Program-made: the position numbers and the translations under genes
Shown here: positions 1 to 6,836 of the stretch, one piece after another
How the letters are laid out: each line of letters starts with the position of its first letter
How positions within the stretch are numbered: the stretch's first letter is position 1
From: Anaerolineales bacterium
Lineage (GTDB): Bacteria > Chloroflexota > Anaerolineae > Anaerolineales > Villigracilaceae
Assembly: GCA_028689195.1 (NCBI GenBank)
Contig: JAQTWR010000038.1
Location: 1 to 12,648 of the forward strand
Reading direction: 5' to 3'
DNA: 12,648 nucleotides
The notes under the pieces: model-generated
Database searches by the model: none
What the model was told of the DNA's origin: nothing
Seen by the model: the letters and a program-made list of their open reading frames with translations, nothing else

Positions 1-1
1 C

Positions 2-220
2 GCGTTTGCAAGCCGATGGAGAAAAGGCGCGATTACCGCCCCTGAAGTTAAAGAAGTCGCAAGACAATTAGAGGAAGAAGGCGCAAAACAATACGCGGAG
101 AAAATGGCGGCGACGGAAACCCGCGAGGCGTTAGCCTATCTCGGCGCGGCAGAGCCACGCGGCGCGGCGGGCGAAGCCATCCTCGAACTGGCAAATACTT
201 TATTAAATCGAAAGCAATAA
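2..220 (+). CDS. Polyprenyl diphosphate synthase family protein, C-terminal fragment
   Basis: An open frame enters from the left edge (first full codon at base 2) and ends with TAA at 218-220, giving 72 residues. The visible tail has a helix beginning ITAPEVKEVARQLEEEGAKQ, then YAEKMA, then a closing helix with EAILELANTLLNRKQ. This order (a gating helix after a 'G.ITAPEV' turn, an 'A..YAE' helix, then a final 'A...L..LA..LL.R' helix) matches the C-terminus of trans-isoprenyl diphosphate synthases (GGPP or longer-chain synthases), which condense isopentenyl diphosphate onto allylic diphosphates for quinone or carotenoid side chains. The Asp-rich catalytic motifs lie upstream of the window, so neither catalysis nor chain length can be judged. 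The family call rests on the tail pattern only. Confidence 0.65.
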   Translation, partial: AFASRWRKGAITAPEVKEVARQLEEEGAKQYAEKMAATETREALAYLGAAEPRGAAGEAILELANTLLNRKQ

Positions 221-245
221 AGCGAGTCGAATCAAAGCGGGCAGA

Positions 246-259
246 ATGTCACTTGACAT
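246..259. repeat. Inverted repeat overlapping the -35 box
   Basis: ATGTCA (246-251) and TGACAT (254-259) are exact reverse complements separated by two bases. The right arm covers five of the six bases of the -35 hexamer TTGACA. Such a placement would suit an operator, but the arms are short and one arm is constrained by the promoter itself, so chance is possible. Confidence 0.35.
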
Positions 260-282
260 GGCTTTTCCGCGTGGCTTATAAT
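253..282 (+). promoter_or_regulatory. Sigma70-type promoter of tRNA-Gly
   Basis: A perfect -35 hexamer TTGACA (253-258) and a perfect -10 hexamer TATAAT (277-282) are separated by 18 bases. Transcription should start near 289-291, about 8-10 bases before the mature tRNA 5' end at 299. The match and the position directly before a tRNA make this the best-supported promoter in the window. The -35 box is also the right arm of a small inverted repeat (246-259). Confidence 0.9.
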
Positions 283-298
283 TCGTTGCGCTCATCAA

Positions 299-370
299 GC
301 GGGTGTAGTTCAGTGGTAGAACGCTTGCTTCCCAAGCAAGATATCGTGGGTTCGAGTCCCATCACCCGCT
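299..370 (+). tRNA. tRNA-Gly (anticodon CCC)
   Basis: The 72-base cloverleaf folds cleanly. The acceptor stem GCGGGTG (299-305) pairs fully with CACCCGC (363-369), with discriminator T370. The D stem is GTTC/GAAC (308-311, 319-322). The anticodon stem CTTGC/GCAAG (324-328, 336-340) encloses loop TTCCCAA, which places anticodon CCC at 331-333, reading glycine codon GGG. The T arm is GTGGG-TTCGAGT-CCCAT (346-362) with one G-T pair. The 3' CCA is not encoded (the next bases are CAAA), so it must be added enzymatically. It has its own consensus promoter and a downstream hairpin, so it appears to be a monocistronic tRNA unit. Confidence 0.97.
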
Positions 371-377
371 CAAAGTC

Positions 378-414
378 AGGTCGAGGACACCCCTCGACCT
401 TTTGATTATATTTT
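378..414 (+). terminator. Rho-independent terminator after tRNA-Gly
   Basis: AGGTCGAGG (378-386) and CCTCGACCT (392-400) form a perfect 9-bp stem around a 5-base loop ACACC. It is followed by TTT at 401-403 and a T/A-rich stretch to 414. It starts 8 bases after the tRNA end, so it most likely ends the tRNA transcript and insulates it from the signalling operon. The T tract is interrupted, which may allow some read-through. Confidence 0.8.
384..412 (+). promoter_or_regulatory. Candidate promoter of the signalling operon (weak)
   Basis: AGGACA (384-389, 4 of 6 to the -35 consensus) and TATATT (407-412, 5 of 6 to the -10 consensus) are 17 bases apart. Transcription would begin near 419, leaving a leader of about 70 bases before the first receiver. 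The -35 part lies inside the tRNA terminator hairpin. A second possible -10, TAAAAT at 463-468, has no good -35 partner. Neither is strong, and the operon may use another sigma factor or an activator. Confidence 0.25.
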
Positions 415-487
415 AGAGATGGTTTGTAAGGTTGCTGTCATGCGATATCAACGCCTTGCAAGTAAAATATGTTTCGGAGAAATCGCG

Positions 488-883
488 ATGATGCCAGAAG
501 ATAAAAAAGGTACTATACTGTACGTGGAAGATAATCCTGATAACAGAAACCTCATCCGCAGGGTTTTGAACGCGGAAGGGTATACGCTCGTCGAGGCGGT
601 CAACGCAAAGCAAGCCATCGAGAAACTGGAAGAAGGCGGTATTAACGCCGTTCTCATGGATATTAATATGCCCGATATGGACGGCTACACGTTAACCGCC
701 AAGATCAAAGCCATAGAGAAATTTTCAAAAATCCCAATTATTGCGGTCACAGCCAATGTTATGCGCGGCGACCGGGAAAGATCACTGGAAGCGGGATGCG
801 ACGGGTATATCCAAAAGCCGATTGACATTGACACGCTTGCCCAGCAAATTGAACGATTTATAACAAGGAGCCATAATGTCTGA
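488..883 (+). CDS. Stand-alone response-regulator receiver protein (CheY/DivK-like)
   Basis: This 131-residue protein is a single receiver (REC) domain with no DNA-binding or enzymatic output. All key residues are present, numbered from the chosen start: acidic pair E14-D15, phospho-acceptor D58 (in LMDINMPDMDGY), T88 (in IIAVTAN) and K110 (in YIQKP). It should accept a phosphoryl group from a histidine kinase and act by binding a partner in the cytoplasm. The start at 488 is chosen because GGAGA at 476-480 sits 7 bases upstream and the receiver fold begins directly after it. A further in-frame ATG at 491 is possible. ATGs at 419 and 440 would add a tail with no family support and no ribosome site. 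The last 8 bases overlap the next receiver, so the two are probably translationally coupled. Confidence 0.93.
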   Translation: MMPEDKKGTILYVEDNPDNRNLIRRVLNAEGYTLVEAVNAKQAIEKLEEGGINAVLMDINMPDMDGYTLTAKIKAIEKFSKIPIIAVTANVMRGDRERSLEAGCDGYIQKPIDIDTLAQQIERFITRSHNV

Positions 884-1328
884 CCAAACGCCTGGCGTAT
901 TCGATACGCAACCCATTCGCAAGCCGACCATTCCAAAAGATGCGGCTGTGCTGGTAGTGGAAGACAATGTGTCCAATTTTGTATTGATCGCGCGTATGCT
1001 TGGATATTTGGGTATCCACTGCGAGTGGAAAACCTCGGGCTACGAAGTTGTCGAATACGCGGACACGCTTCCGCGTCTGGACCTGATTCTGATGGATATC
1101 CGCCTGCCCTACGAGGATGGCTACGGCGCGTTGAAAAAAATCCGCGCTTCAGAACGCTTCAAAAATGTGCCAATTGTAGCGGTCACTGCGGAAGCCAGCA
1201 TCGAGCAAATGAACAAGGCGAAAGATTCAGGGTTCGACGGCTTTTTAGGAAAGCCGCTAGACCCCGACCGCTTTCCCGATCAAATCCGCCGCATATTGGG
1301 TGGCGAACCCGTCTGGGAATATAGTTAA
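876..1328 (+). CDS. Second stand-alone response-regulator receiver protein
   Basis: This 150-residue protein has a roughly 22-residue leader (rich in T, P and K) before one REC domain. It keeps E29-D30 (VVEDN), phospho-acceptor D74 (LMDIRLPYEDGY), T104 (VAVTAE) and K126 (GKPLD), so it should be phosphorylatable. No output domain follows; it ends GGEPVWEYS. The start is supported by AAGGAG at 865-870, five bases before ATG 876, inside the end of the upstream receiver gene. It differs clearly from the first receiver in helix 1 and after the phospho-Asp, so it is a distinct regulator and not a fresh duplicate. The neighbouring GAF sensors make it likely that both receivers serve the same pathway, for example as successive steps or competing sinks of a phosphorelay. 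The kinase is not visible. Confidence 0.93.
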   Translation: MSDQTPGVFDTQPIRKPTIPKDAAVLVVEDNVSNFVLIARMLGYLGIHCEWKTSGYEVVEYADTLPRLDLILMDIRLPYEDGYGALKKIRASERFKNVPIVAVTAEASIEQMNKAKDSGFDGFLGKPLDPDRFPDQIRRILGGEPVWEYS

Positions 1329-1336
1329 CATTTGTA

Positions 1337-4300
1337 ATGACAACATCTCAAACGACGCCCACTCTCGACGCTAAACAAAAAAGATTCAAGGGCAGTCTAG
1401 CAGGCACACTTGTAAGAACGCTCTTAGTCTTTACCTTCATCCCTTTCGCCGCAATGGCTGGCGCGGCTTACTTTCGCGCGCGCGCGCTTTTGCGCGAACA
1501 GGCGGTCGTTCAATTTCAAAACCTGCTTGAGACGCAGATACAAACGGTTGACGCTGAAATAAAAAACAAGGATTATCAACTTAAGCGTCTGCTCGATAAG
1601 AGCGACTATAAATTATTGGTGGAACTTGGGCTGCACGCCAATCCGCAGCGACAGACCGAATTCAACCAGATTCGCGCGGATCTATTAAGGGGATTTGAAA
1701 GCATGAACGCGCAGGAAGAATCCCCGTCTTTCAACAATTTTATTTTGATGGATTACAAAGGGAACATTAAGGTTTCGAGTAATCCGGAATGGCAAGGCGT
1801 CGCCATTGACCCGTCCATCTTCGACCAGATTTCGGGAGAATCGCCGTCGGCTGCCCTGTACAATCTACCTCCGCTTTACGAAAACAAGTTCATCTTTGTG
1901 ACCGCCGTCCAGTACAAAACGGCGCGCGGCTCCACGTTGGGAATGTTAGTGGGCGTCACCGAGGGTAAAAACCTGCAGAGAATGACCCAGCCGATCAACG
2001 GGCTGTCGCCACTGGCAGATACTTACTTCATCCTCCCAAGCGGACAAGCCCTTTACAACGACCCAAACAGCAGAGAGTTTCTTCTCGCCGATTCGTCCGC
2101 TCCCTCGCAAGTTAAGATCGCCTCGAAATTATCCGAACTGATCGCAAAGAACGAACTCACGCCAAACGCCATGGACGTCGCCACATCAAAAGGCGAAGCG
2201 GCGCTGGCGCAAATTCAATGGCTGCCGTCCATGCGGTCGGGCATTGTTTTGGAAGTAAAAGAAACGGAAGTCTACGGACAACTTACGAGTCTTGCGCCGT
2301 TTACAGGCATATTGATTTTCTTCACATTAATCGCCACGGCAGTCGTACTGACGCTGGGAATCAACCGCGTCATCAAGCCTTTGCGTTCGCTCTCGAACAT
2401 CACGCAAAGATTCGCGGAAGGCAATTGGGAGCAGCGCGCGGAAGTATTAAGCGACGACGAAGTGGGCTTCCTTGCAAGTTCGTTCAACTTAATGGCGGAC
2501 GAACTCAGGGGAACTTACCGCCAGCTCGAACAAAAAGTGGACGAGCGCGCGCGCCAAATTCAAACCGCCGCAGAAGTGGCTCAAAGCTTCACCACGCTAT
2601 CCAACCTCGACGAAATGCTCAACTCGACGGTCGAGCTGCTCATCAAGCAATTTGATTTTTATCAAGCCAGCGTATTTTTGCTGGATCGCAGCGGCAAGTA
2701 TCTTGAGTTTAGAGCCGGGTTTGGCGCCGCCACGCAAGGACTAAAAGAAAAGAACTACAGACTCGAAGTCGGCTCGGCGTCCATTATGGGATGGGTCAGC
2801 GCAAACGGGCAGCCGCGCGTCACGTCTGACGTTTCGGAAGACGAATTCCATTTGAAGAATGAGTTGTTGCCAGAAACACGCTCCGAGGCGACTCTCCCAA
2901 TCTCGATGAACAATCTGGTTTTAGGCGTGCTGGACGTACAAAGCGCGCAGGAAGACGCGTTTGGTCACGAAACTGTGGTGATGTTGCAAACGCTTGCCAG
3001 TCAATTGGCGACGGCGATTCAAACCGCGGGATTGACCGAGATCAGCCAGATTGACTTTGAAGAGCTCGCGCGTTTATATCGCTCCAGCCGATTGATTGCG
3101 GAAGCAAACACGGAAAACGAAATCTTCGAAATCGGCGAGCAAATCCTTAAGGAAGCCCCGTATATTGTGGCGTTGCTGCGCGCGCAAGACGAGACGTTGG
3201 AAATATATTCGTCGTCAGACGAGACAAAAGTCGGCGCGCCGCTCGAATCGCTGCCAAAGCATATCCCCGTCCGCATGGAAGAAATCGAAAAGTACCTCTC
3301 GCGCGGACCGATCATCGCGACGCCGAAAATTGACGAAAGCCCCAACGCGCTGAAAAACCTCGCGCAAAAAATAGGGCTCGAAAGCGCCGCATATCTGCCC
3401 ATCAGAAAGAACGGCGAATTGGCGGCGATCATGATGATAGGAATACGGCAGGGCATTCTTGTCAGCGCGGCGTTGCAGCCATACACCAGCCTTGCGGAAT
3501 TAATGACCGTTTCTATGGATAGAGCCGACGCGATTCAGCAAACGGAAAAGCACCTCCGCGAAGTGGAATCGCTGGCATCCATCAATGAAGCCATTTCAAA
3601 ATCCGCGAACCTGCAAGATTTCTTTCAATCGCTGCACAGAAAAATACAAGACGTGATCGGCAATTACAATTTGATCGTCGCGCTCTACGACGCGAAGACA
3701 AACACAATCAGCGTGCCGTTCAGCTACGAAGACGGGCGGGTTCTGGCGATAGAATCCTTTCCGATGGGAGAGGGCTTAACGTCCATATTGATTCGCTCGC
3801 GCCAGCCTTTAATGCTGGTGGAAGATACGGAGCGAAGAACCGCAGATCTGGGCGCAAAGATCGTAGGAAAAGCGGCGCGTTCCTGGATGGGCGCTCCCAT
3901 GCTTATCCAAAACGAACCTATCGGCGCATTAATCCTTCAAGATACCGAGAACGAACATGCCTTCGATGAAGACGACCTGAAATTCTTCACCACCATTACG
4001 GGACAAGTGGCGGGCGTAATTCACAACGTCCATCTTTTGGAGGAAAGTCAGCGCATAGCGGTTCAGCTGGAAAGCGCCGCAGAGATTGCCCGCGATATTA
4101 GCGGATTGCTCAATATTGACGAGCTGCTGATCAAAGCGGTGAATTTAATCCGCGAGCGGTTTAATTTTTATCATGCGTCCGTCTTTCTGCACGACCTATC
4201 CGGGGAGTTTGCGGTAATTCGCGAGGCAAGCGGCGAAGCGGGGGCGCAAATGAAACGCGCGGGATATAAAATCGGCATTGGCTCGAAATCAATCGTAGGG

Positions 4301-5221
4301 TTTGTCGGCAGCCGCGGCGAACAGCTGGTCATCAACGACACGGCAAGAGACGCAACCTACTACGCCAATCCGCTTTTTCCCGAAACGCGCGCCGAAGCCG
4401 CCATCCCCTTGAAAGTCGGCGAGCGGATTCTAGGCGTGTTGGACGTGCAGAGTTCGCAGCCTTACGCGTTCTCTGAAGAAAGCGTACGCAGCCTGAAAAT
4501 TCTCGCGGATCAAATTGCGGTCGCGGTGGTCAATACCGAATTATTTGCGGAGACGCAGGAACACCTTTCGCAGCACCGTCTTTTGCACCACATCACCACT
4601 ACGGTAGCTTCTGGCACAACGCTCGACGAAGCGCTGGAAAGCGCCGTGAGCGGTTTGCAGGTAACGCTTGGCGGAGACCGCGTTATCATTTTGCTTGCAG
4701 ACAGCGAGAAGGAAGCCCTGGAAGTAAAAGCCTCGGTGGGTTACGCCGAAGATATTACCGATTTGCGCGTGACAGTCGGCGAAGGCATCATCGGTTGGGC
4801 GGCGGCGCATAGAAAACCCTTGCGCATTAAAGACGTAAGACTTGACCCGCGCTACCATGAGATCAGTTCAAACACGCGCTCAGAACTCGCCCTCCCGTTG
4901 ATTTATCGCAACGAGTTGCTTGGCGTATTAAACGTGGAAAGCGAGCAGGTTGACGCTTACGCGGAAAACGACGAGGAAATGCTCGGCACGCTGGGCGGCA
5001 GCCTTGCCGCGATTATCGCCAACGCGCGCCTGCTCGAACAAATCCGCCAGCAGGCGGAACGCGAAAGAGTGGTGCATGAAGTGAGTTCCAAGATCCGCAG
5101 GTCTACGGATATTCAATCCATTATGATGACGACCGCGAGCGAGCTGGCGCGCATTACGGGCGCGCGTTACGCCAAACTTCAGGTAAAACCAGAACAAAGC
5201 AAAGGTCAAGAAGGCTCATAA
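1337..5221 (+). CDS. Protein A: membrane sensor with double-Cache-like domain, HAMP and five GAF domains, no output domain
   Basis: 1294 residues. A membrane helix at about 25-47 and another at about 321-341 flank a roughly 270-residue extracytoplasmic region with two Cache-like units (around ILMDYKGNIKVSS and around TYFILPSGQALYND). A HAMP follows (about 342-395, with VIKPLRSLSN). Then come five GAF repeats: about 424-563, 590-730 (the most divergent), 756-898, 926-1068 and 1095-1232. GAF1, GAF4 and GAF5 carry the TRSE/TRAE...LP/IP and LGVL(D/N)V(Q/E)S signatures. A 42-residue terminal module shared with proteins B-E spans 1242-1283. There is no H-box, ATPase, GGDEF or other enzyme domain, and no cysteine. 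The likely role is integrating an extracellular ligand with intracellular small-molecule signals. The start ATG lies 8 bases after the receiver stop and has no clear ribosome site, so expression may depend on translational coupling. The ligands are unknown. Confidence 0.9.
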   Translation: MTTSQTTPTLDAKQKRFKGSLAGTLVRTLLVFTFIPFAAMAGAAYFRARALLREQAVVQFQNLLETQIQTVDAEIKNKDYQLKRLLDKSDYKLLVELGLHANPQRQTEFNQIRADLLRGFESMNAQEESPSFNNFILMDYKGNIKVSSNPEWQGVAIDPSIFDQISGESPSAALYNLPPLYENKFIFVTAVQYKTARGSTLGMLVGVTEGKNLQRMTQPINGLSPLADTYFILPSGQALYNDPNSREFLLADSSAPSQVKIASKLSELIAKNELTPNAMDVATSKGEAALAQIQWLPSMRSGIVLEVKETEVYGQLTSLAPFTGILIFFTLIATAVVLTLGINRVIKPLRSLSNITQRFAEGNWEQRAEVLSDDEVGFLASSFNLMADELRGTYRQLEQKVDERARQIQTAAEVAQSFTTLSNLDEMLNSTVELLIKQFDFYQASVFLLDRSGKYLEFRAGFGAATQGLKEKNYRLEVGSASIMGWVSANGQPRVTSDVSEDEFHLKNELLPETRSEATLPISMNNLVLGVLDVQSAQEDAFGHETVVMLQTLASQLATAIQTAGLTEISQIDFEELARLYRSSRLIAEANTENEIFEIGEQILKEAPYIVALLRAQDETLEIYSSSDETKVGAPLESLPKHIPVRMEEIEKYLSRGPIIATPKIDESPNALKNLAQKIGLESAAYLPIRKNGELAAIMMIGIRQGILVSAALQPYTSLAELMTVSMDRADAIQQTEKHLREVESLASINEAISKSANLQDFFQSLHRKIQDVIGNYNLIVALYDAKTNTISVPFSYEDGRVLAIESFPMGEGLTSILIRSRQPLMLVEDTERRTADLGAKIVGKAARSWMGAPMLIQNEPIGALILQDTENEHAFDEDDLKFFTTITGQVAGVIHNVHLLEESQRIAVQLESAAEIARDISGLLNIDELLIKAVNLIRERFNFYHASVFLHDLSGEFAVIREASGEAGAQMKRAGYKIGIGSKSIVGFVGSRGEQLVINDTARDATYYANPLFPETRAEAAIPLKVGERILGVLDVQSSQPYAFSEESVRSLKILADQIAVAVVNTELFAETQEHLSQHRLLHHITTTVASGTTLDEALESAVSGLQVTLGGDRVIILLADSEKEALEVKASVGYAEDITDLRVTVGEGIIGWAAAHRKPLRIKDVRLDPRYHEISSNTRSELALPLIYRNELLGVLNVESEQVDAYAENDEEMLGTLGGSLAAIIANARLLEQIRQQAERERVVHEVSSKIRRSTDIQSIMMTTASELARITGARYAKLQVKPEQSKGQEGS

Positions 5222-5222
5222 C

Positions 5223-6836
5223 ATGGCAGGCAAATTCCCATTTACCCAAGCCCATAATCCCGAAGAAACGACGCGCATGTTGTATGAAAACTGGCGCGAG
5301 CGCTTCGTGTACCCTTTGCTTGTCGGCGTCCTCATATTTGGGGCGTTCGTCCTGATTTCGGCGGTTCGCAGCGCGGAAAATATCGCGCTCAATTCGGCGT
5401 TTACCGTAGTGTATGCAATCATTGCGCTTGTGACGTTCGTTCGGTTTTCGTATAAAGTCCGCATCTGGGCGTTCCTGTTTAGCGTTTACTCTATCGGCGT
5501 AATCGAACTGCTCCGTTACAGCATTCTAGGAGACAGCAGCCTCTTCTTCTTGGGGATGATCGTCATCGCAACCATGATGCTTTCCCCCAGAGCGGGTATT
5601 CTCACAACAACAGCCAGCGCCGTCACTTGCGCTGTGGTTGGATTCTTAATGCAGATTGCGTATATCAGTCCGCTTACTGACAACCTGCCCGCGGCAAAGG
5701 CCGAGGATTGGGTGAGCGGAACCGCCGCAATTGTGACGTTTGGCGTTGTGGTGATCCTTGGGTTTCAACGTTTGGAAAAGGAAATCTTAAACGCGCAAAA
5801 GAAAATTGACGCGACGCTTTCCGATCTTCAAGACGAACGCGCCAAGCTCGAGGAAAAAGTGCTGGAGCGCACCGTGAAATTGAAGAGAGTCAACGAAATC
5901 GGACGCGCGATCACATCCATTTTAGATCCCGACGAATTACTGTCGCACGCCATCGGCATGATCAGAGACGAGTTCGAATGTTACTATGTCGCCATTTTTT
6001 TTACGGATATTGCGGAGCAATGGGCTAACATCAAGGAAGCCACCGGCGACGCAGGAAAAGTTTTGCGCGAGAATAAATATCGCGTGGAGATAAAAGGGAA
6101 GAGTCTGGTCGGGGCGGCGATCCGCACAAGGCAGGTACGCATCGCGGAGGGCGCAGAAACCGGGTACATCATCCAGTCGGATATTCCCCTGCTCGCATAT
6201 AGCCGCTCGCAAATCGCCGTTCCAATGGCGATTGGCGAGCGCATCATCGGCGCGCTGGAAATGCAATCCACCCAGGAAAACGCTTTTTTACAGCAGGACG
6301 CCGATACCTATCAAAACATGGCGAATGAAATCGCAATCGCATTTGAAAATTCGCGCCTGTTCAAAGAAGCGCAGCAAAGCCTGACAGAGATGCGCGCTAC
6401 GCAGCGTCAATATTTGCAAAACGCATGGTCGTCTCTGGCTTCCGAGCATCGGCTGGAATATTCGCTCGGCGAGCGCGGGGAGGATGAGACGCAAATTACC
6501 GTGCCGCTCACCCTGCGCGACCAGATCATCGGTCAAATTGAAATGGCGACCAGCGAAGAGATGCCGCTGGAACAAAGAAATCTCATCGAAGCCATCGCAA
6601 CGCAAGCCGCGCTTGCGCTGGAAAACGCGCGCCTGGTGGAAGAAAGCCAGTCCATTGCCGCGCGCGAAAGATTGACCAACGAGATTACGGCAAAGGTTTG
6701 GGCGTCTCCCACCATGAACGGCATCCTCCAAACCACAGTACGCGAATTGGGGCGCGCGCTCGAGGCGGCTGAGGTCGTCATTGAATTGAACGCGAGTCAA
6801 CGATTTGACGTTAACGAAACGAAGGATAATTTTTAA
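5223..6836 (+). CDS. Protein B: six-helix membrane sensor with GAF and degenerate GAF, no output domain
   Basis: 537 residues. Hydrophobic segments at about 30-48, 56-77, 81-98, 104-120, 124-147 and 165-181 suggest six membrane helices. The ELLRYSILGDSSLFFLGM...SPRAGI stretch resembles an N-terminal membrane domain seen on many Chloroflexota histidine kinases. A coiled coil (about 182-222) leads to a GAF domain (about 236-378, with SRSQIAVPM and IIGALEMQS). A degenerate GAF C-half follows (about 394-472, beginning QYLQNAW and ending ALALENARL), then the shared terminal module (481-522) and a short polar tail. No catalytic domain is seen. It has only two cysteines (135 in a membrane helix, 253 in the GAF). 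The start is supported by AAGAAGG at 5208-5214; only one base separates it from the gene A stop, and its own stop overlaps the next start by one base (TAATG). Confidence 0.88.
   Translation: MAGKFPFTQAHNPEETTRMLYENWRERFVYPLLVGVLIFGAFVLISAVRSAENIALNSAFTVVYAIIALVTFVRFSYKVRIWAFLFSVYSIGVIELLRYSILGDSSLFFLGMIVIATMMLSPRAGILTTTASAVTCAVVGFLMQIAYISPLTDNLPAAKAEDWVSGTAAIVTFGVVVILGFQRLEKEILNAQKKIDATLSDLQDERAKLEEKVLERTVKLKRVNEIGRAITSILDPDELLSHAIGMIRDEFECYYVAIFFTDIAEQWANIKEATGDAGKVLRENKYRVEIKGKSLVGAAIRTRQVRIAEGAETGYIIQSDIPLLAYSRSQIAVPMAIGERIIGALEMQSTQENAFLQQDADTYQNMANEIAIAFENSRLFKEAQQSLTEMRATQRQYLQNAWSSLASEHRLEYSLGERGEDETQITVPLTLRDQIIGQIEMATSEEMPLEQRNLIEAIATQAALALENARLVEESQSIAARERLTNEITAKVWASPTMNGILQTTVRELGRALEAAEVVIELNASQRFDVNETKDNF

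Noticed and set aside
419..487. Upstream in-frame ATGs (419, 440) that would lengthen the first receiver by up to 23 residues
   Set aside because: There is no ribosome site before them, the added residues have no receiver-family counterpart, and GGAGA at 476-480 fits the ATG at 488.
1473..1498. Alternating CG run (1475-1487) with a small inverted repeat, possible Z-DNA or hairpin
   Set aside because: It lies inside the coding part of gene A for Arg/Ala-rich FRARALLRE and is explained by GCG/CGC codon preference; no regulatory context.
2218..2655. A + strand 145-codon frame inside gene A in another reading frame
   Set aside because: It lies wholly within the HAMP/GAF1 coding region of gene A, and its product is basic and low-complexity without domain features.
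4541..4858. Long reverse-strand open frames across the GAF genes (for example here and at 3019-3486, 6288-6869, 9582-9950)
   Set aside because: They are antisense shadows of GC-biased + strand genes with no recognisable domains and no start signals in keeping with real genes.
1337..5221. Phytochrome-type chromophore binding by the GAF domains
   Set aside because: There is no cysteine for covalent bilin attachment in A, C, D or E and no phytochrome-type PAS-GAF-PHY order is seen.
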